Below the pieces are notes generated by a model that saw only the letters and a list, made by a program, of their open reading frames with translations, ran no database searches and had not been told where the DNA came from. From Rubrivivax sp. (lineage in GTDB: Bacteria > Pseudomonadota > Gammaproteobacteria > Burkholderiales > Burkholderiaceae_C), in contig JALHPF010000002.1 of assembly GCA_022842595.1 (NCBI GenBank), forward strand, positions 202,888 to 261,504: 58,617 bases of DNA. The letters run 5' to 3'. Shown one piece after another: positions 17,984 through 27,222 of this stretch. Numbering within the stretch: position 1 is the first letter of the stretch; the number at the start of each line of letters is the position of its first letter. A program made the translations under genes and the position numbers.

Positions 17984-18700
17984 ATGAAGACCTTCACCAA
18001 GACCCTGCGCGTGCTGGCGCACCTGCTGAGCTACCCCGACGCGGAGTTGCGCGCGCACCTGCCCGAACTGCGGGCAGCCCTGCACGACGAACGTGCGCTC
18101 GGCGCGTCGCGCCTGACCGAACTCGATGCGCTGATCAGCCGCTTGTCCAACCGGCGGCCGCTCGACGTGGAGTCGGACCACGTCGAACTATTCGACCGGG
18201 GCAGAGGCACGGCGCTGCACCTGTTCGAGCATGTTCACGGCGACAGCCGCGACCGTGGCCCGGCGATGGTCGACCTGTGCCAGACCTACGAGGCCGCCGG
18301 CCTGTTCCTGGCGCCGGGCGAGCTGCCCGACCACCTGACCGTCGTGCTGCAGTACGCGTCGACCCAGCCACCCCCGCAGGCCAAGGCCTTCCTCGGTGAG
18401 ATCACGCACATCCTGCAGGTGATCTTCAGTGCGCTGCTGCGGCGTGAGGCGGCTCACGCCTGTGTGCTGGCCGCCCTGCTGGACCTGGCAGGCGAAAAGG
18501 CACAGGCCGTCATGGTGCCGCCCGAACCCGAGCTGGACGAAAGCTGGGCCGAGCCCATGGCCTTCGACGGCTGTTCGACCCAAGGCCAGGCGCGGCCCGG
18601 GCAGCCGCAACCGATCCAGATCGTCCGCAACCCGGCATTGGCGGCGCCACCGGTTCGGTCCACCCCCACCCAAGCACCTTCGCAAGGAGCGTCCGCATGA
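17984..18700 (+). CDS. narJ: nitrate reductase molybdenum cofactor assembly chaperone
   Basis: 238 aa. Helical TorD/NarJ-family protein: LRVLAHLLSYPDAELRAHLP at the start, then VDLCQTYEAAGLFLAPGELP and DHLTVVLQYAS, which are typical NarJ blocks. It binds apo-NarG and is needed for Mo-cofactor insertion and membrane attachment. The C-terminus (~60 residues, Pro/Gln-rich) is longer than in E. coli NarJ. It overlaps narI by 4 bp (ATGA). Confidence 0.95.
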   Translation: MKTFTKTLRVLAHLLSYPDAELRAHLPELRAALHDERALGASRLTELDALISRLSNRRPLDVESDHVELFDRGRGTALHLFEHVHGDSRDRGPAMVDLCQTYEAAGLFLAPGELPDHLTVVLQYASTQPPPQAKAFLGEITHILQVIFSALLRREAAHACVLAALLDLAGEKAQAVMVPPEPELDESWAEPMAFDGCSTQGQARPGQPQPIQIVRNPALAAPPVRSTPTQAPSQGASA

Positions 18701-19422
18701 ACGCCGTGCACAACTTCTTCTTCAACGTCTACCCCTACGTCTGCCTGGCCGTGTTCTTCATGGGCAGCCTGGCGCGCTTCGACCGCGACCAGTACACCTG
18801 GAAGAGCGACAGCTCGCAGCTGCTGCGCGCCGGCCAGCTGCGCTGGGGCAGCAACCTGTTCCACGCGGGCATCCTGTTCCTGTTCTTCGGCCATCTCTTC
18901 GGCCAGCTCACGCCGCACTGGATCTACGAGTACCTGGTCAGCGCGTCGCAGAAGCAGATGGTGGCCGTAGTGGCGGGCGGCATCGCGGGTCTGATCTGCT
19001 TCATCGGCCTGAGCCTGCTGCTGCACCGGCGCATCTTCGACCCGCGCATCCGCCTCACCAGTCATCGCACCGACATCGCGATCCTGATCATCCTGTGGGT
19101 GCAGCTGGTCATCGGCCTGTCGACGCTGCCGGCGTCCTTCAGCCACGTGTCCGACCCGCAGACCATGCTGCGTTTGGCCAACTACCTCCAGGGCCTGGTC
19201 TTGTTCAGTCCGGATGCCTCGCTGGTGTGGGGTGTGGCCTGGCACTTCCAGGTGCACATGCTGCTGGGTATGACGATCTTCCTGCTCTTTCCCTTCAGCC
19301 GCCTGGTGCATGTGTGGAGCGGCTTCGGCACCGTGGCCTACCTGTTCCGCCCGTACCAGATGGTTCGTTCGCGCCGCCTCAACGTGCCGGCCGGGCAGAA
19401 CCAGCCGCGGCGCGTGGGCTGA
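18697..19422 (+). CDS. narI: respiratory nitrate reductase, gamma (cytochrome b) subunit
   Basis: 241 aa with five transmembrane helices. Haem-ligand histidines lie in NLFHAGILFLFFGHLFG (helix 2) and WHFQVHMLLGMTIFLLFPFS followed by RLVH (helix 5), as in NarI. It oxidises quinol at the periplasmic side and anchors NarGH. Translationally coupled to narJ. The parvulin gene begins 20 bp downstream. Confidence 0.97.
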   Translation: MNAVHNFFFNVYPYVCLAVFFMGSLARFDRDQYTWKSDSSQLLRAGQLRWGSNLFHAGILFLFFGHLFGQLTPHWIYEYLVSASQKQMVAVVAGGIAGLICFIGLSLLLHRRIFDPRIRLTSHRTDIAILIILWVQLVIGLSTLPASFSHVSDPQTMLRLANYLQGLVLFSPDASLVWGVAWHFQVHMLLGMTIFLLFPFSRLVHVWSGFGTVAYLFRPYQMVRSRRLNVPAGQNQPRRVG

Positions 19423-19442
19423 CCCCTTTTCGGGAAACCTCC

Positions 19443-20225
19443 ATGAACGTGATGAACACCTTGTCCCGGCCTGCCATCAACGGCGTGGTGCTGGCCGATG
19501 CGAGCGAATCGCTGACGGCCGACGAACTGCGCCAGCGTGCTTGTTCCGAGCTGCTGCGCCAGGCCGCCATCGACGCCGGCCTTCTCGACAGCGACGACCC
19601 GGCGCCCGCCCAGGGCGCCATGAGCGAAGCCGCCAGCAGCGCCATCGAGGCCTTGCTCGACCAGGAACTGGCCGTGCCGCAGCCTTCCGAAGACGCCTGC
19701 CGCCGCCATCATGCCGCGCAAAGCGGGCGTTATGCGGTGGGTGAACGGGTGCATCTGCGCCACGTGCTGTTCGCCGTCACGCCGGGCGTGGACGTCAACG
19801 CCCTGCGCCAGCGTGCCGAGGGCTGCCTGCTCGATGTGCGCACGGCCTCGCCTGGCGGCGAGGACCGTTTCGCGGTGGCGGCAGCCGCCACGTCCAACTG
19901 CCCCAGCGGCGCCGACGGCGGCCAGCTGGGTTGGCTGACCAGCGACGACTGCGCTCCCGAGTTCGCCCGCGAGATCTTCGGCAAGCCCGAAGTCGGCGTG
20001 CTGCCGCGTCTGGTGCACAGCCGATTCGGCCTGCACGTGGTGGAGGTGCTGGCGCGCCAACCTGGCGTGGTGCCGGCCTTCGACGCCGTGAAGTCGGCCG
20101 TGGCCCAGGCCTTGCGCCAGCAGAGCTTCACCACCGCGCTGCGCCAGTACCTGCAGCTGCTGGCCGGCCAGGCCGAGGTGCAGGGTGTGGACCTGGACGC
20201 GGCCGCCACGCCGCTGGTGCAGTAG
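19443..20225 (+). CDS. PpiC-type peptidyl-prolyl isomerase (parvulin) of nar operon
   Basis: 260 aa from ATG 19443. N-terminal SurA/NifM-like helices (ADELRQRACSELLRQAAIDA) precede a parvulin domain with VHLRHVLFAVTPG, GADGGQLGWLT and PRLVHSRFGLHVVEVLARQP. No signal peptide is visible, so it is probably cytoplasmic. Such parvulins are found attached to nar operons (and NifM to nif), where they are thought to assist folding or maturation of the reductase. The preceding gene is narI (20 bp) and the next is carbonic anhydrase (25 bp). Confidence 0.88.
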   Translation: MNVMNTLSRPAINGVVLADASESLTADELRQRACSELLRQAAIDAGLLDSDDPAPAQGAMSEAASSAIEALLDQELAVPQPSEDACRRHHAAQSGRYAVGERVHLRHVLFAVTPGVDVNALRQRAEGCLLDVRTASPGGEDRFAVAAAATSNCPSGADGGQLGWLTSDDCAPEFAREIFGKPEVGVLPRLVHSRFGLHVVEVLARQPGVVPAFDAVKSAVAQALRQQSFTTALRQYLQLLAGQAEVQGVDLDAAATPLVQ

Positions 20226-20250
20226 TCCGACGCCACCGAAGGTCAGCCCC

Positions 20251-20955
20251 GTGCCCGACGACCTGCTGCAGCGCTTGCAGCGCTTCCACACCGACGCCTT
20301 CCCGCAGCACCGGTCGCACTTCAGGCTGCTGGTCGACGACGGCCAGCATCCGCTGACGCTGTTCATCGGCTGCAGCGATTCGCGCCTGGTGCCTTATCTG
20401 CTGACGGGCGCCGGCCCGGGCGAGCTGTTCCTGGTGCGCAACGTGGGCGCCTTCGTGCCGCCGCACGACCAGAGCCAGGGCTTCCACGGCACGGCGGCGG
20501 CCATCGAGTTTGCCGTGCTCAACCTGCAGGTCCGGCGCATCGTGGTCTGTGGCCACAGCCACTGCGGCGCCATCCGCGCGCTGTATGGCGACGTGCCGGC
20601 CGAGGCCAAGAACCTGGCGCAGTGGCTGGAACTGGGCCGCGAAGCTGCACTGCCGGTGGCCGAACCGGGGCCCGACGTGTTGCGCCGCACCGAACAACGC
20701 GCGGTGGTGTTGCAACTCGAACGCCTGATGGACTACCCCATGGTGCGCCAGCGCGTCGAGGCCGGCACGCTGGCGCTGCACGGCTGGCACTACGTGATCG
20801 AGGACGGCGAGGTGCATGTGTTCGACGTGAAACGTGGCGGCTTCGTGCCGGCTGCGCAGGCAGACAATGCAGGCACGGGGCCTTACGTGCCGCACGAACC
20901 GCACGAACTTCGTGCGCCGCAGGCCAGCACGGACGAGGATTCAACCCGGCTCTGA
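20251..20955 (+). CDS. can: beta-carbonic anhydrase
   Basis: 234 aa from GTG 20251; GAAGGT lies ~10 bp upstream as a ribosome binding site, and an in-frame ATG at 20185 would overlap the parvulin gene. Zinc ligands are C41 (CSDSRLVP, with D43/R45), H102 and C105 (GHSHCGAIRA). The enzyme interconverts CO2 and bicarbonate in the cytosol. Its place inside the nar unit is unusual; it may support bicarbonate supply or pH balance under denitrifying growth (inference). Confidence 0.92.
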   Translation: MPDDLLQRLQRFHTDAFPQHRSHFRLLVDDGQHPLTLFIGCSDSRLVPYLLTGAGPGELFLVRNVGAFVPPHDQSQGFHGTAAAIEFAVLNLQVRRIVVCGHSHCGAIRALYGDVPAEAKNLAQWLELGREAALPVAEPGPDVLRRTEQRAVVLQLERLMDYPMVRQRVEAGTLALHGWHYVIEDGEVHVFDVKRGGFVPAAQADNAGTGPYVPHEPHELRAPQASTDEDSTRL

Positions 20956-20965
20956 AAGGTCCACC

Positions 20966-21319
20966 ATGGCACAAGCCCACGCTGCTTCAGGCGAACCCAT
21001 CGACATCGGCCCCCTCGGTGCCGCGCTGGCGCACCAGGTCACCACCGCGATCATGAAGTCGGCACAACTGGAGTTGGTGCGGCTGGTGCTGCCCACTGGC
21101 AAAAGCATGCGCGAGCACCGCGTGGCGGGCGAGATCACGGTGCAGTGCATCGAAGGCCTGATCGAGTTCGCGACCTCCGCGGGCCGCCGACAACTCGGGC
21201 CGGGGCAGTTGATCCATCTTCAAGGCGGCGAGCTGCATTCCTTGCTGGCGCTGGCAGACTCGACGGCCTTGCTGACGATTTGCCTGCCTGCGGCGCCCGT
21301 CGCAGACGCCTCGGGTTGA
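20966..21319 (+). CDS. cupin-fold small protein
   Basis: 117 aa. A single cupin beta-barrel is suggested by LVLPTGKSMREHRVAGEITV and RRQLGPGQLIHLQGGELHSL, with one His in each block. It lies 10 bp after the carbonic anhydrase gene. Similar short cupins occur in denitrification clusters; function unknown. ATG 20966 is preceded by GAAAGG. Confidence 0.75.
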   Translation: MAQAHAASGEPIDIGPLGAALAHQVTTAIMKSAQLELVRLVLPTGKSMREHRVAGEITVQCIEGLIEFATSAGRRQLGPGQLIHLQGGELHSLLALADSTALLTICLPAAPVADASG

Positions 21320-21402
21320 CCCGGCGCAAGCTCGTTCGCTTGGGCCCGGCGCAGCATCACCTGCCTGTTCGCCCGCCTGTTCACCCGTCAGACAGTGAGC
21401 CC

Positions 21403-22659
21403 ATGGACACCGAAACAACCGATATCGACACTGGTGCCGACCACGGCATCGACCCGGACTTGCTCGCGGCGCTTGGGCGCGGCAGCTTGCAGCCACTGCG
21501 GCTGGCGGGGCGGCGCTTGCTGCCCATCGTGCAGGGCGGTATGGGTGTGGGCATTTCGGCCCACCGCCTGGCGGGCAGCGTGGCGGCGCTGGGTGCGGTG
21601 GGCACGATCTCGTCGGTCGACCTGCGTCGCCACCACCCCGACCTGATGGAACGTACCCGCGACTGCCGTGTGGGCGAGGCCGCCAAGGCGGCCATCAACG
21701 AGGCCAACCTGGAGGCCCTGGAACGCGAAATCGTCGCCGCGCGAGCCCTGTCGCAGGGCCGCGGGCTGGTCGCCATCAATGTCATGCGCGCGGTCAGCGA
21801 ATACGCGCCGTCCGTGACGCGTGCATTACAGGCCGGCATCGACGTGGTGGTGGTCGGGGCCGGGTTGCCGCTGGACCTGCCCGACCTCGCGCGCGACCAT
21901 CCAGGCGTTGCGCTGGTCCCCATCCTGTCCGACGCGCGAGGCGTTGCGCTGGTGGTGAAGAAGTGGGAACGCAAGCAACGTCTGCCCGACGCGATCGTCA
22001 TCGAGCACCCGCGCTGGGCTGGTGGCCACCTCGGAGCGGCCAAGGTCGCCGACCTGGATGACCCGCGCTTCGACTTCGAGAACGTGGTGCCACAAACGCT
22101 GGCCTTCCTTCGTGGCGCCGGCATCGAGCGCGAGGTGCCGCTGATCGTGGCAGGCGGCATCCGCAGCTTCGAGGACATCGCTCGCGTGCAAGCGCTGGGC
22201 GCTGCGGCCGTGCAGCTGGGCACGCCTTTCGTCGCCACCGAGGAGTGCGACGCCCACCCCGAGTTCAAACGCGTGCTGGCCGAGGCGCGCGAAGAGGACC
22301 TGGTCGAATTCACCAGTGTCGCGGGGCTGCCGGCCCGCGCGGTCAACACACCCTGGTTGCAGCACTATCTGGCGGCCTTGCCCCGCTTGCAGGGCAGTGC
22401 GCACAAGAAGCCGCGCTGCACCTTGGCCTTCGACTGCCTGGCGCAATGCGGCCTGCGTGATGGCCTGCCCGGCTGGGGTCAGTTTTGCATCGACACCCAG
22501 CTCGCCGCCGGCCTCCGCGGTGACTTGAAGAAGGGTCTGTTCTTTCGCGGCGCCGGGGCGTTGCCGTTCGGCAGCCAGATCGCCACGGTGCGCGCGCTGC
22601 TCGCGCGCCTGCTCACACCCGGCGTGCCCCTGGGGACACCAAGCGTGGTGCCTGCCTGA
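21403..22659 (+). CDS. nitronate monooxygenase-like flavoprotein
   Basis: 418 aa from ATG 21403. TIM-barrel FMN enzyme of the NMO/2-nitropropane dioxygenase superfamily: IVQGGMGVGISAHRLAGSVA at the N-terminus, VVVVGAGLPLDLPDL in the middle, VPLIVAGGIRSFEDIARVQA and AAAVQLGTPFVATEE for phosphate binding. The C-terminal ~80 residues (KKPRCTLAFDCLAQCGLRDG) carry several cysteines. True NMOs oxidise nitronates to nitrite and aldehyde or ketone; the link to nitrite would suit the operon, but the substrate is unproven. Last gene of the nar unit, converging on 22665. Confidence 0.85.
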   Translation: MDTETTDIDTGADHGIDPDLLAALGRGSLQPLRLAGRRLLPIVQGGMGVGISAHRLAGSVAALGAVGTISSVDLRRHHPDLMERTRDCRVGEAAKAAINEANLEALEREIVAARALSQGRGLVAINVMRAVSEYAPSVTRALQAGIDVVVVGAGLPLDLPDLARDHPGVALVPILSDARGVALVVKKWERKQRLPDAIVIEHPRWAGGHLGAAKVADLDDPRFDFENVVPQTLAFLRGAGIEREVPLIVAGGIRSFEDIARVQALGAAAVQLGTPFVATEECDAHPEFKRVLAEAREEDLVEFTSVAGLPARAVNTPWLQHYLAALPRLQGSAHKKPRCTLAFDCLAQCGLRDGLPGWGQFCIDTQLAAGLRGDLKKGLFFRGAGALPFGSQIATVRALLARLLTPGVPLGTPSVVPA

Positions 22660-22664
22660 CGCTA

Positions 22665-23069
22665 TCAGCCGAGCTGCACGGCCTGGCCGGTGCGGTCGAA
22701 CGGGACGAGCCCGTCGAGCCGACCTGATTTCACCGACTCGACCATGCGCTGCAGCGCTGCTTCCACTTGGCTGTCGGTCGGCGGCTGCCGACCCTGTCCC
22801 GACAGGGCGGCGGCAAACACCAAGGCCCAGGGCGGGCCTGCCGCGGCCGACTCGGCCACCAGAGCGGCGAAGTCGGGCATGGCAGCCGGGTCCTTGTCGA
22901 CGCACATCAGGGGCGCCAGCTCGCCCGATTCACCGGCTTCGAACGCGGCGCGCTGTTCGGCCGTGGCGTCGGCGGGCAGGGTGGCGCCAGCAAACACGAA
23001 CAGCAGGCGCTGGGCTTGGGGCTGTTGCCGCGCGGCGGCGAGCAGGTCGTTGAAGTGGGTGATGTCCAT
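22665..23069 (-). CDS. conserved small protein downstream of nrdJ
   Basis: 134 aa. MDITHFNDLLAAARQQPQ, then RLLFVFAGATLPADAT, GELAPLMCVDKDP and MVESVKSGRLDGLVPFD. Homologues next to NrdJ are usually annotated simply as ribonucleotide-reductase-associated. It has no cofactor motif. It lies 71 bp downstream of nrdJ on the same strand and converges with the flavoprotein gene with a 5-bp gap. Confidence 0.7.
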   Translation of the reverse strand: MDITHFNDLLAAARQQPQAQRLLFVFAGATLPADATAEQRAAFEAGESGELAPLMCVDKDPAAMPDFAALVAESAAAGPPWALVFAAALSGQGRQPPTDSQVEAALQRMVESVKSGRLDGLVPFDRTGQAVQLG

Positions 23070-23140
23070 GGCTCGAGAGTGACTTGAGGTGGGGGTCAGG
23101 GCGGACCCAAGGGAGAAGACAGCGTCGGGCGGGGCAGCAT

Positions 23141-26101
23141 CTATCCGCATTGCCCCACCTCGCCGCAGGCGGTGCAGAAGTCGCAGCCGTCGCGGTGGAT
23201 CACGGTGGCGTTGCCGCATTCCAGGCAGACCTTGCCGGCCATCACGCGGCTGCGCTCGGGCCGCTCGGTCGACGATTCGAGCACGCCCATGCTGCGTAGC
23301 GGGTGGCCCTCTTCGTCGAGCACGCCGAGCATGGCGTACCGGTGGATGATCAGGCGCGCCAGGTAGGCCACCGTGGACGGCCAGGTCTGCTGGCGGCGTT
23401 CGCCGTGCGGCAGCCCCGGCACGAAGGCCATGAAGTGGCCCAGCGGCTCGGCGTAGTTCAGCAGCTTGCGCAGCTTCATGCCTATCCAGGCGGGGTCGAT
23501 CACGCGCATGTCCAGCGACAGCAGGCGCGCCAGGCCGTCCAGCGCGCGCGGGTAGTTGCCTGAAAAGCCCACGGCGCAGGGCCGCGTCACGGCCGCGCCG
23601 TCGGGCCCGGGCACTGTCACCTCCTTCAGCGTCAGCGTGAAGGCCTCGCCGGTGGCCGGGTTGTCGATGTCGACCGCCCAGGCCAGCGTGCCCGAGGGCC
23701 CGGTGCGCGGCTCGGCGACGCTGAACATCGCGTCCATCACGGGGGTGGCGGTGCGTGCGGGGCTGCCCTGCAGCGCCTGCAGCTGTTCGCAGCGCCAGCG
23801 GATCACGGCCGCGGTGGCCGCCACCACGCCGGGGAACATGCGGCGCTCGCCGTGGGGCGGGAAGGGCATCTCGAAGGCCCGCTCCTCGGCCACGGTGGCC
23901 AGCGCGTCCAGCTTCAGGCGCAGCCAGGCCGGGTCGTTGGCGCGCAGGTCCATCGACAGCGTCTTGGCCAGCGCGCCCAGGCCGCGCGGTTGCTCGGCGC
24001 CATTGACCCAGACCTCGAAGGGTTGCGCCGGGCCGCCTTCGGCGCCGGGCAGTTCGCCGATGAAGAGGGCGAAGTCGCCGAAGGGGTGGTGGACCATGTA
24101 GGTCCAGGCCAGGTTGCCGGCAGACAGCTCGGGCCGGCCCGGCCAGCGCAGCGAAGACAGCACCGGCACGGGCAGGCGGTCCAGCGCCAGGCGGCGGTTG
24201 GTGCCGTCCAGTTGCAGCGGCGTGGCTGGCGGCGTGCCGGGCGTTGCGGTGGTGCTGAGCACCGAGCCCAGCACGCTGTTGGGCCGATAGGTGGCCAGGC
24301 CCTTCAAGCCCGATTCCCAGGCCTGCATGTACAGGTTCTGGAAGTCGGCATAGGGGTAGTCGGCGGGCACGTTCACGGTCTTCGATATCGCCGTGTCGAT
24401 GCACGGTGCCACCGCAGCCACCATGGCGGCATGGGCCTGTGCGCTCATCTCCAGCGCGGTGACGAAGGCCGGCGTCAGCGCCGCACGGTCGCCGAACAGA
24501 TGTCGGTACAGCCGCCAGGCGTGGTCTTCGACCGCGTACTCCTTGAAGCTGCCGTCGGGCATGCGCTTCTTGCGCGTATAGCTCCAGCTGAAGGCCGGCT
24601 CGATGCCGTTGCTGGCGTTGTCCGCAAAGGCCAGGCTGATGGTGCCGGTGGGGGCGATCGACAAGAGGTGCGAATTGCGCAAGCCGTGCGTGCGGATGCG
24701 TTCGCGCAGCGGCTGCGGCAGGCGCGACGCAAAGCTCGCACCGCTGAGAAAGAGGTCGGCATTGAAGAGCGGGAAGGCGCCGCGTTCACGCGCGAGGTCC
24801 ACCGACGCCGAGTACGCCGCGTCGCGCAGCAGCGCCGAGATGCGCTGCGCCATGGCGCGCGCCGGCTCGGTGTCGTAGCGCAGGTTCAGCATCACCAGCG
24901 CGTCGCCCAGGCCGGTGAAGCCCAGGCCGATGCGGCGCTTGTTGCGCGCTTCTTCCTGCTGTTGCGTCAGCGGCCACACCGTCACGTCGAGCACGTTGTC
25001 GAGCATGCGCGTGGCCACCTGGGCCACGGCGACGAAGGCAGCTTCGTCGAAGCAGGCCGTGTCGGCGAAGGGGTCGCGCACGAAGCGCGTCAGGTCGATC
25101 GAGCCCAGGCAGCAGCATCCATAGGGCGGCAGCGGCTGCTCGGCGCAGGGGTTGGTGGCAGCGATGTGCTCGCAGTACGACAGGTTGTTGTCGCGGTTGA
25201 TGTGGTCCAGGAACAGCACGCCCGGCTCGGCGTGGTCGTAGGTCGATCTCATCACCTGGTCCCACAGGTCGCGCGCCCGGCGCTTGCCGTAGACCCACAA
25301 GCCGGCACCGCCGGCTTGTGTTTGCAGATCACGGCCGGCGCCGCCGGCCAGGGTCTGCTGGTACGCCCCCGCCTGCTTCTGTGCCGCGCCCGGTTCGGCG
25401 CGGTGCACCAGTTCGACCTCGGCATCGGCCTGCACCGCCTGCATGAAGGCATCCGTCACGCCGACCGAGAGATTGAAGTTCTTCAGGTCGCCGCTGTCCT
25501 TGGCGTGGATGAATTCCTCGATGTCGGGGTGGTCGCAGCGCAGCACGCCCATTTGCGCGCCACGCCGCGAGCCGGCTGATTCGACCGTCTCGCACGAGCG
25601 GTCGAACACGCGCATGTAGCTCACGGGGCCGGACGCACTGCTGCGCGTGCTGCCCACCCACGCGCCGCGAGGGCGGATGCGCGAGAAGTCGTAGCCCACG
25701 CCGCCGCCGCGGCGCATGGTCTCGGCCGCCTCGGTCAGCGCGGTATAGATGCCGGGGTGGCCGTCTTCGATGTGCGCGATGGAATCGCCCACCGGCTGCA
25801 CGAAGCAGTTGATCAGCGTGGCCGACAGCCCCGTGCCCGCGGCCGACTGGATGCGCCCGGCCGGCACGAAGCCGGCCCGCAAGGCTTCGGCGAAGGCCGC
25901 CTCCCAGCGCGCCCGGTCGGCGGGCGCCTCGGCCTGCGCCAGCGCGCGCGCCACACGCGCATTGACGGCGGCGATGGAGCTTTCGTCGTCCTTGGCGTAC
26001 TTCTCGAGCAGCACCTCGGTGCTGATGTCCTGGGCGGGCAGGTTGTGCACGGTGTGCGGTGTGGATTCCTGGGTGTCTTGCATCGAGTCGGTCCTTGGCA
26101 T
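23141..26101 (-). CDS. nrdJ: adenosylcobalamin-dependent (class II) ribonucleoside-diphosphate reductase
   Basis: 986 aa from ATG 26101; an upstream in-frame start at 26122 is possible. RNR barrel features: [42 protein letters not shown] (radical Cys and Glu), [19 protein letters not shown]. Two repeated family-specific ~90-residue domains follow, and the C-terminus is a zinc-ribbon tail ([20 protein letters not shown], then CGEVGQC). It makes deoxyribonucleotides with or without oxygen using B12. It is third in an nsrR-hemerythrin-nrdJ unit, so it is probably induced under anaerobic/NO conditions. At residues ~255-275 ([17 protein letters not shown]) there is extra sequence encoded by palindromic DNA. 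Confidence 0.95.
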   Translation of the reverse strand: MPRTDSMQDTQESTPHTVHNLPAQDISTEVLLEKYAKDDESSIAAVNARVARALAQAEAPADRARWEAAFAEALRAGFVPAGRIQSAAGTGLSATLINCFVQPVGDSIAHIEDGHPGIYTALTEAAETMRRGGGVGYDFSRIRPRGAWVGSTRSSASGPVSYMRVFDRSCETVESAGSRRGAQMGVLRCDHPDIEEFIHAKDSGDLKNFNLSVGVTDAFMQAVQADAEVELVHRAEPGAAQKQAGAYQQTLAGGAGRDLQTQAGGAGLWVYGKRRARDLWDQVMRSTYDHAEPGVLFLDHINRDNNLSYCEHIAATNPCAEQPLPPYGCCCLGSIDLTRFVRDPFADTACFDEAAFVAVAQVATRMLDNVLDVTVWPLTQQQEEARNKRRIGLGFTGLGDALVMLNLRYDTEPARAMAQRISALLRDAAYSASVDLARERGAFPLFNADLFLSGASFASRLPQPLRERIRTHGLRNSHLLSIAPTGTISLAFADNASNGIEPAFSWSYTRKKRMPDGSFKEYAVEDHAWRLYRHLFGDRAALTPAFVTALEMSAQAHAAMVAAVAPCIDTAISKTVNVPADYPYADFQNLYMQAWESGLKGLATYRPNSVLGSVLSTTATPGTPPATPLQLDGTNRRLALDRLPVPVLSSLRWPGRPELSAGNLAWTYMVHHPFGDFALFIGELPGAEGGPAQPFEVWVNGAEQPRGLGALAKTLSMDLRANDPAWLRLKLDALATVAEERAFEMPFPPHGERRMFPGVVAATAAVIRWRCEQLQALQGSPARTATPVMDAMFSVAEPRTGPSGTLAWAVDIDNPATGEAFTLTLKEVTVPGPDGAAVTRPCAVGFSGNYPRALDGLARLLSLDMRVIDPAWIGMKLRKLLNYAEPLGHFMAFVPGLPHGERRQQTWPSTVAYLARLIIHRYAMLGVLDEEGHPLRSMGVLESSTERPERSRVMAGKVCLECGNATVIHRDGCDFCTACGEVGQCG
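25296..25320. repeat. 11-bp-arm palindrome inside nrdJ
   Basis: Arms CACAAGCCGGC and GCCGGCTTGTG flank ACC. A second small GGCCGGC/GCCGGCC dyad follows at ~25332. Together they encode the Gly/Ala/Gln-rich stretch that looks inserted relative to usual NrdJ proteins. This resembles a small palindromic repeat that has entered a coding region in frame. Confidence 0.6.
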
Positions 26102-26137
26102 GTCTTGTGAGGGGGCGAGCACGGGGCTGCCGGTCGT

Positions 26138-26527
26138 TCAGGCTGCGGCGGGCCGGGAGAGGTCGGCCGCGCCCGGCAGGCGCGAGGCCATGGGCAGAAG
26201 CTCGGTTTGTTCGCGTGCGATGTGCTGTTCGTGCAGGGCCACGAACTGGGGCACGCCCGCTTCGTCCAGTGGTTTGCCCGTGCCTGCCACCACCCGCTTC
26301 AGCACCTGGCGCAGCGCGTGCCGGCGGCCTTGCAGGGCGCGGTGGTCGGCACACGGGGCGGCAGTCAGTTCGCGGATGCACACGGCATGCGAACCTGCCA
26401 TCGACTCCAGCAGTGCGGGGAACAGGCCCTGTGCTTCGTCTTCATGGTGGTGGCGGGCAGCGACGTCGAAGTCGCGCAGGACCGCGCCGGCGGCTGGCGC
26501 GTGGTGTCCCGGGAAGGCAGTGGCCAT
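26138..26527 (-). CDS. hemerythrin-like protein, shortened (first helix missing)
   Basis: 129 aa. It matches the 187-aa paralogue at 30513-31076 at both ends: GHHAPA at the N-terminus, FDVAARHHHEDEAQGLFPAL, ELTAAPCADHRAL and ALHEQHIAREQTELLPMA. About 43 residues between GHHAPA and the HHH segment are absent, including the first helix with its likely iron-ligand His (paralogue: AACHGRVQHQCETL). Hemerythrins of this kind bind a di-iron centre and respond to O2 or NO; without helix 1 the site is incomplete. It lies between nsrR (15 bp upstream) and nrdJ (36 bp downstream). Reading frame intact. Confidence 0.8.
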   Translation of the reverse strand: MATAFPGHHAPAAGAVLRDFDVAARHHHEDEAQGLFPALLESMAGSHAVCIRELTAAPCADHRALQGRRHALRQVLKRVVAGTGKPLDEAGVPQFVALHEQHIAREQTELLPMASRLPGAADLSRPAAA

Positions 26528-26542
26528 GAGCGGCGTCCTCGC

Positions 26543-27064
26543 TCAGCGGCCGGTGGCGCCATGGCCGCCGGCCGGTCTCGCGCCGCGCTTGACCGGCAAC
26601 GCCACGGCGACCGACGCCCCGCCGCCGGGCGCGCTTCGCCCGGCACGGCGTCGGGGGGGTGGCAGGCCCGTGGTCATGTCGGCCAGCGTGGCCCCGTCGA
26701 GTGCCGCGAAGTAGTCCTTCAAGGCGCGGTCGAACAAATGCTTCAGGCGGCAACTCGGTGTCAAGGTGCAGGTGTTGGTCGAGCGGTCGAAACACTCGAC
26801 CAGGCGGAAATCGGTCTCCGTGGCCCGCACCACGTCGCCGATGACGATGGACCCGGCTTCCTTCAGAAGCCGCAAGCCACCGCCACGCCCGCGCGTGGTC
26901 TCGATCAGGCCCTGGCGCGCCAGGTCGTTGACGACCTTCATCAGGTGGTTCTTCGACAAGCCATGCTGCTCGGCCAGCTCGCCGATGGTGACCAGCCTCT
27001 CGCGGTGGGCGGCGCAGTACATCAGCACACGCAGCGTGTAGTCGGTGTATTCGGACAGGCGCAT
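26543..27064 (-). CDS. nsrR: Rrf2-family NO-sensing repressor NsrR
   Basis: 173 aa from ATG 27064 (MRLSEYTDYTLRVLMYCAAH). The winged helix (HGLSKNHLMKVVNDLARQGL, then ETTRGRGGGLRLL) is followed by the Fe-S ligand region ECFDRSTNTCTLTPSCRLKH with three Cys in C-x7-C-x5-C, and Asp8 is present as in NsrR. NsrR represses NO-detoxification genes until NO damages its cluster. The C-terminal ~40 residues are an Arg/Pro/Gly-rich extension. It heads the minus-strand unit with hemerythrin and nrdJ; an operator-like site lies 11-35 bp upstream of the start, implying autoregulation. Confidence 0.9.
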   Translation of the reverse strand: MRLSEYTDYTLRVLMYCAAHRERLVTIGELAEQHGLSKNHLMKVVNDLARQGLIETTRGRGGGLRLLKEAGSIVIGDVVRATETDFRLVECFDRSTNTCTLTPSCRLKHLFDRALKDYFAALDGATLADMTTGLPPPRRRAGRSAPGGGASVAVALPVKRGARPAGGHGATGR

Positions 27065-27074
27065 GGGGGTCCCT

Positions 27075-27099
27075 AAAGATGCATGTAGTGTATTGCTTT
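27075..27099. promoter_or_regulatory. NsrR-type operator upstream of nsrR
   Basis: A 25-bp element beginning AAAGATGCAT and ending GTATTGCTTT, with an imperfect dyad. The half AAGATGCAT matches the known NsrR half-site (AAGATGCYT). The same element occurs upstream of the second Rrf2 gene at 31545-31569. It is 11 bp from the nsrR start codon, the place expected for autorepression. Confidence 0.6.
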
Positions 27100-27222
27100 G
27101 AATCGGCCGCATCAGTAACATGCACCGTCGGTACACCATTTGTCAACAGGTCCCTCGTCGCGCCACCTTGCCCGCTCCCCACGCATTCACACGAGCCCGC
27201 GAACCCCACCCATTGCCGTACC

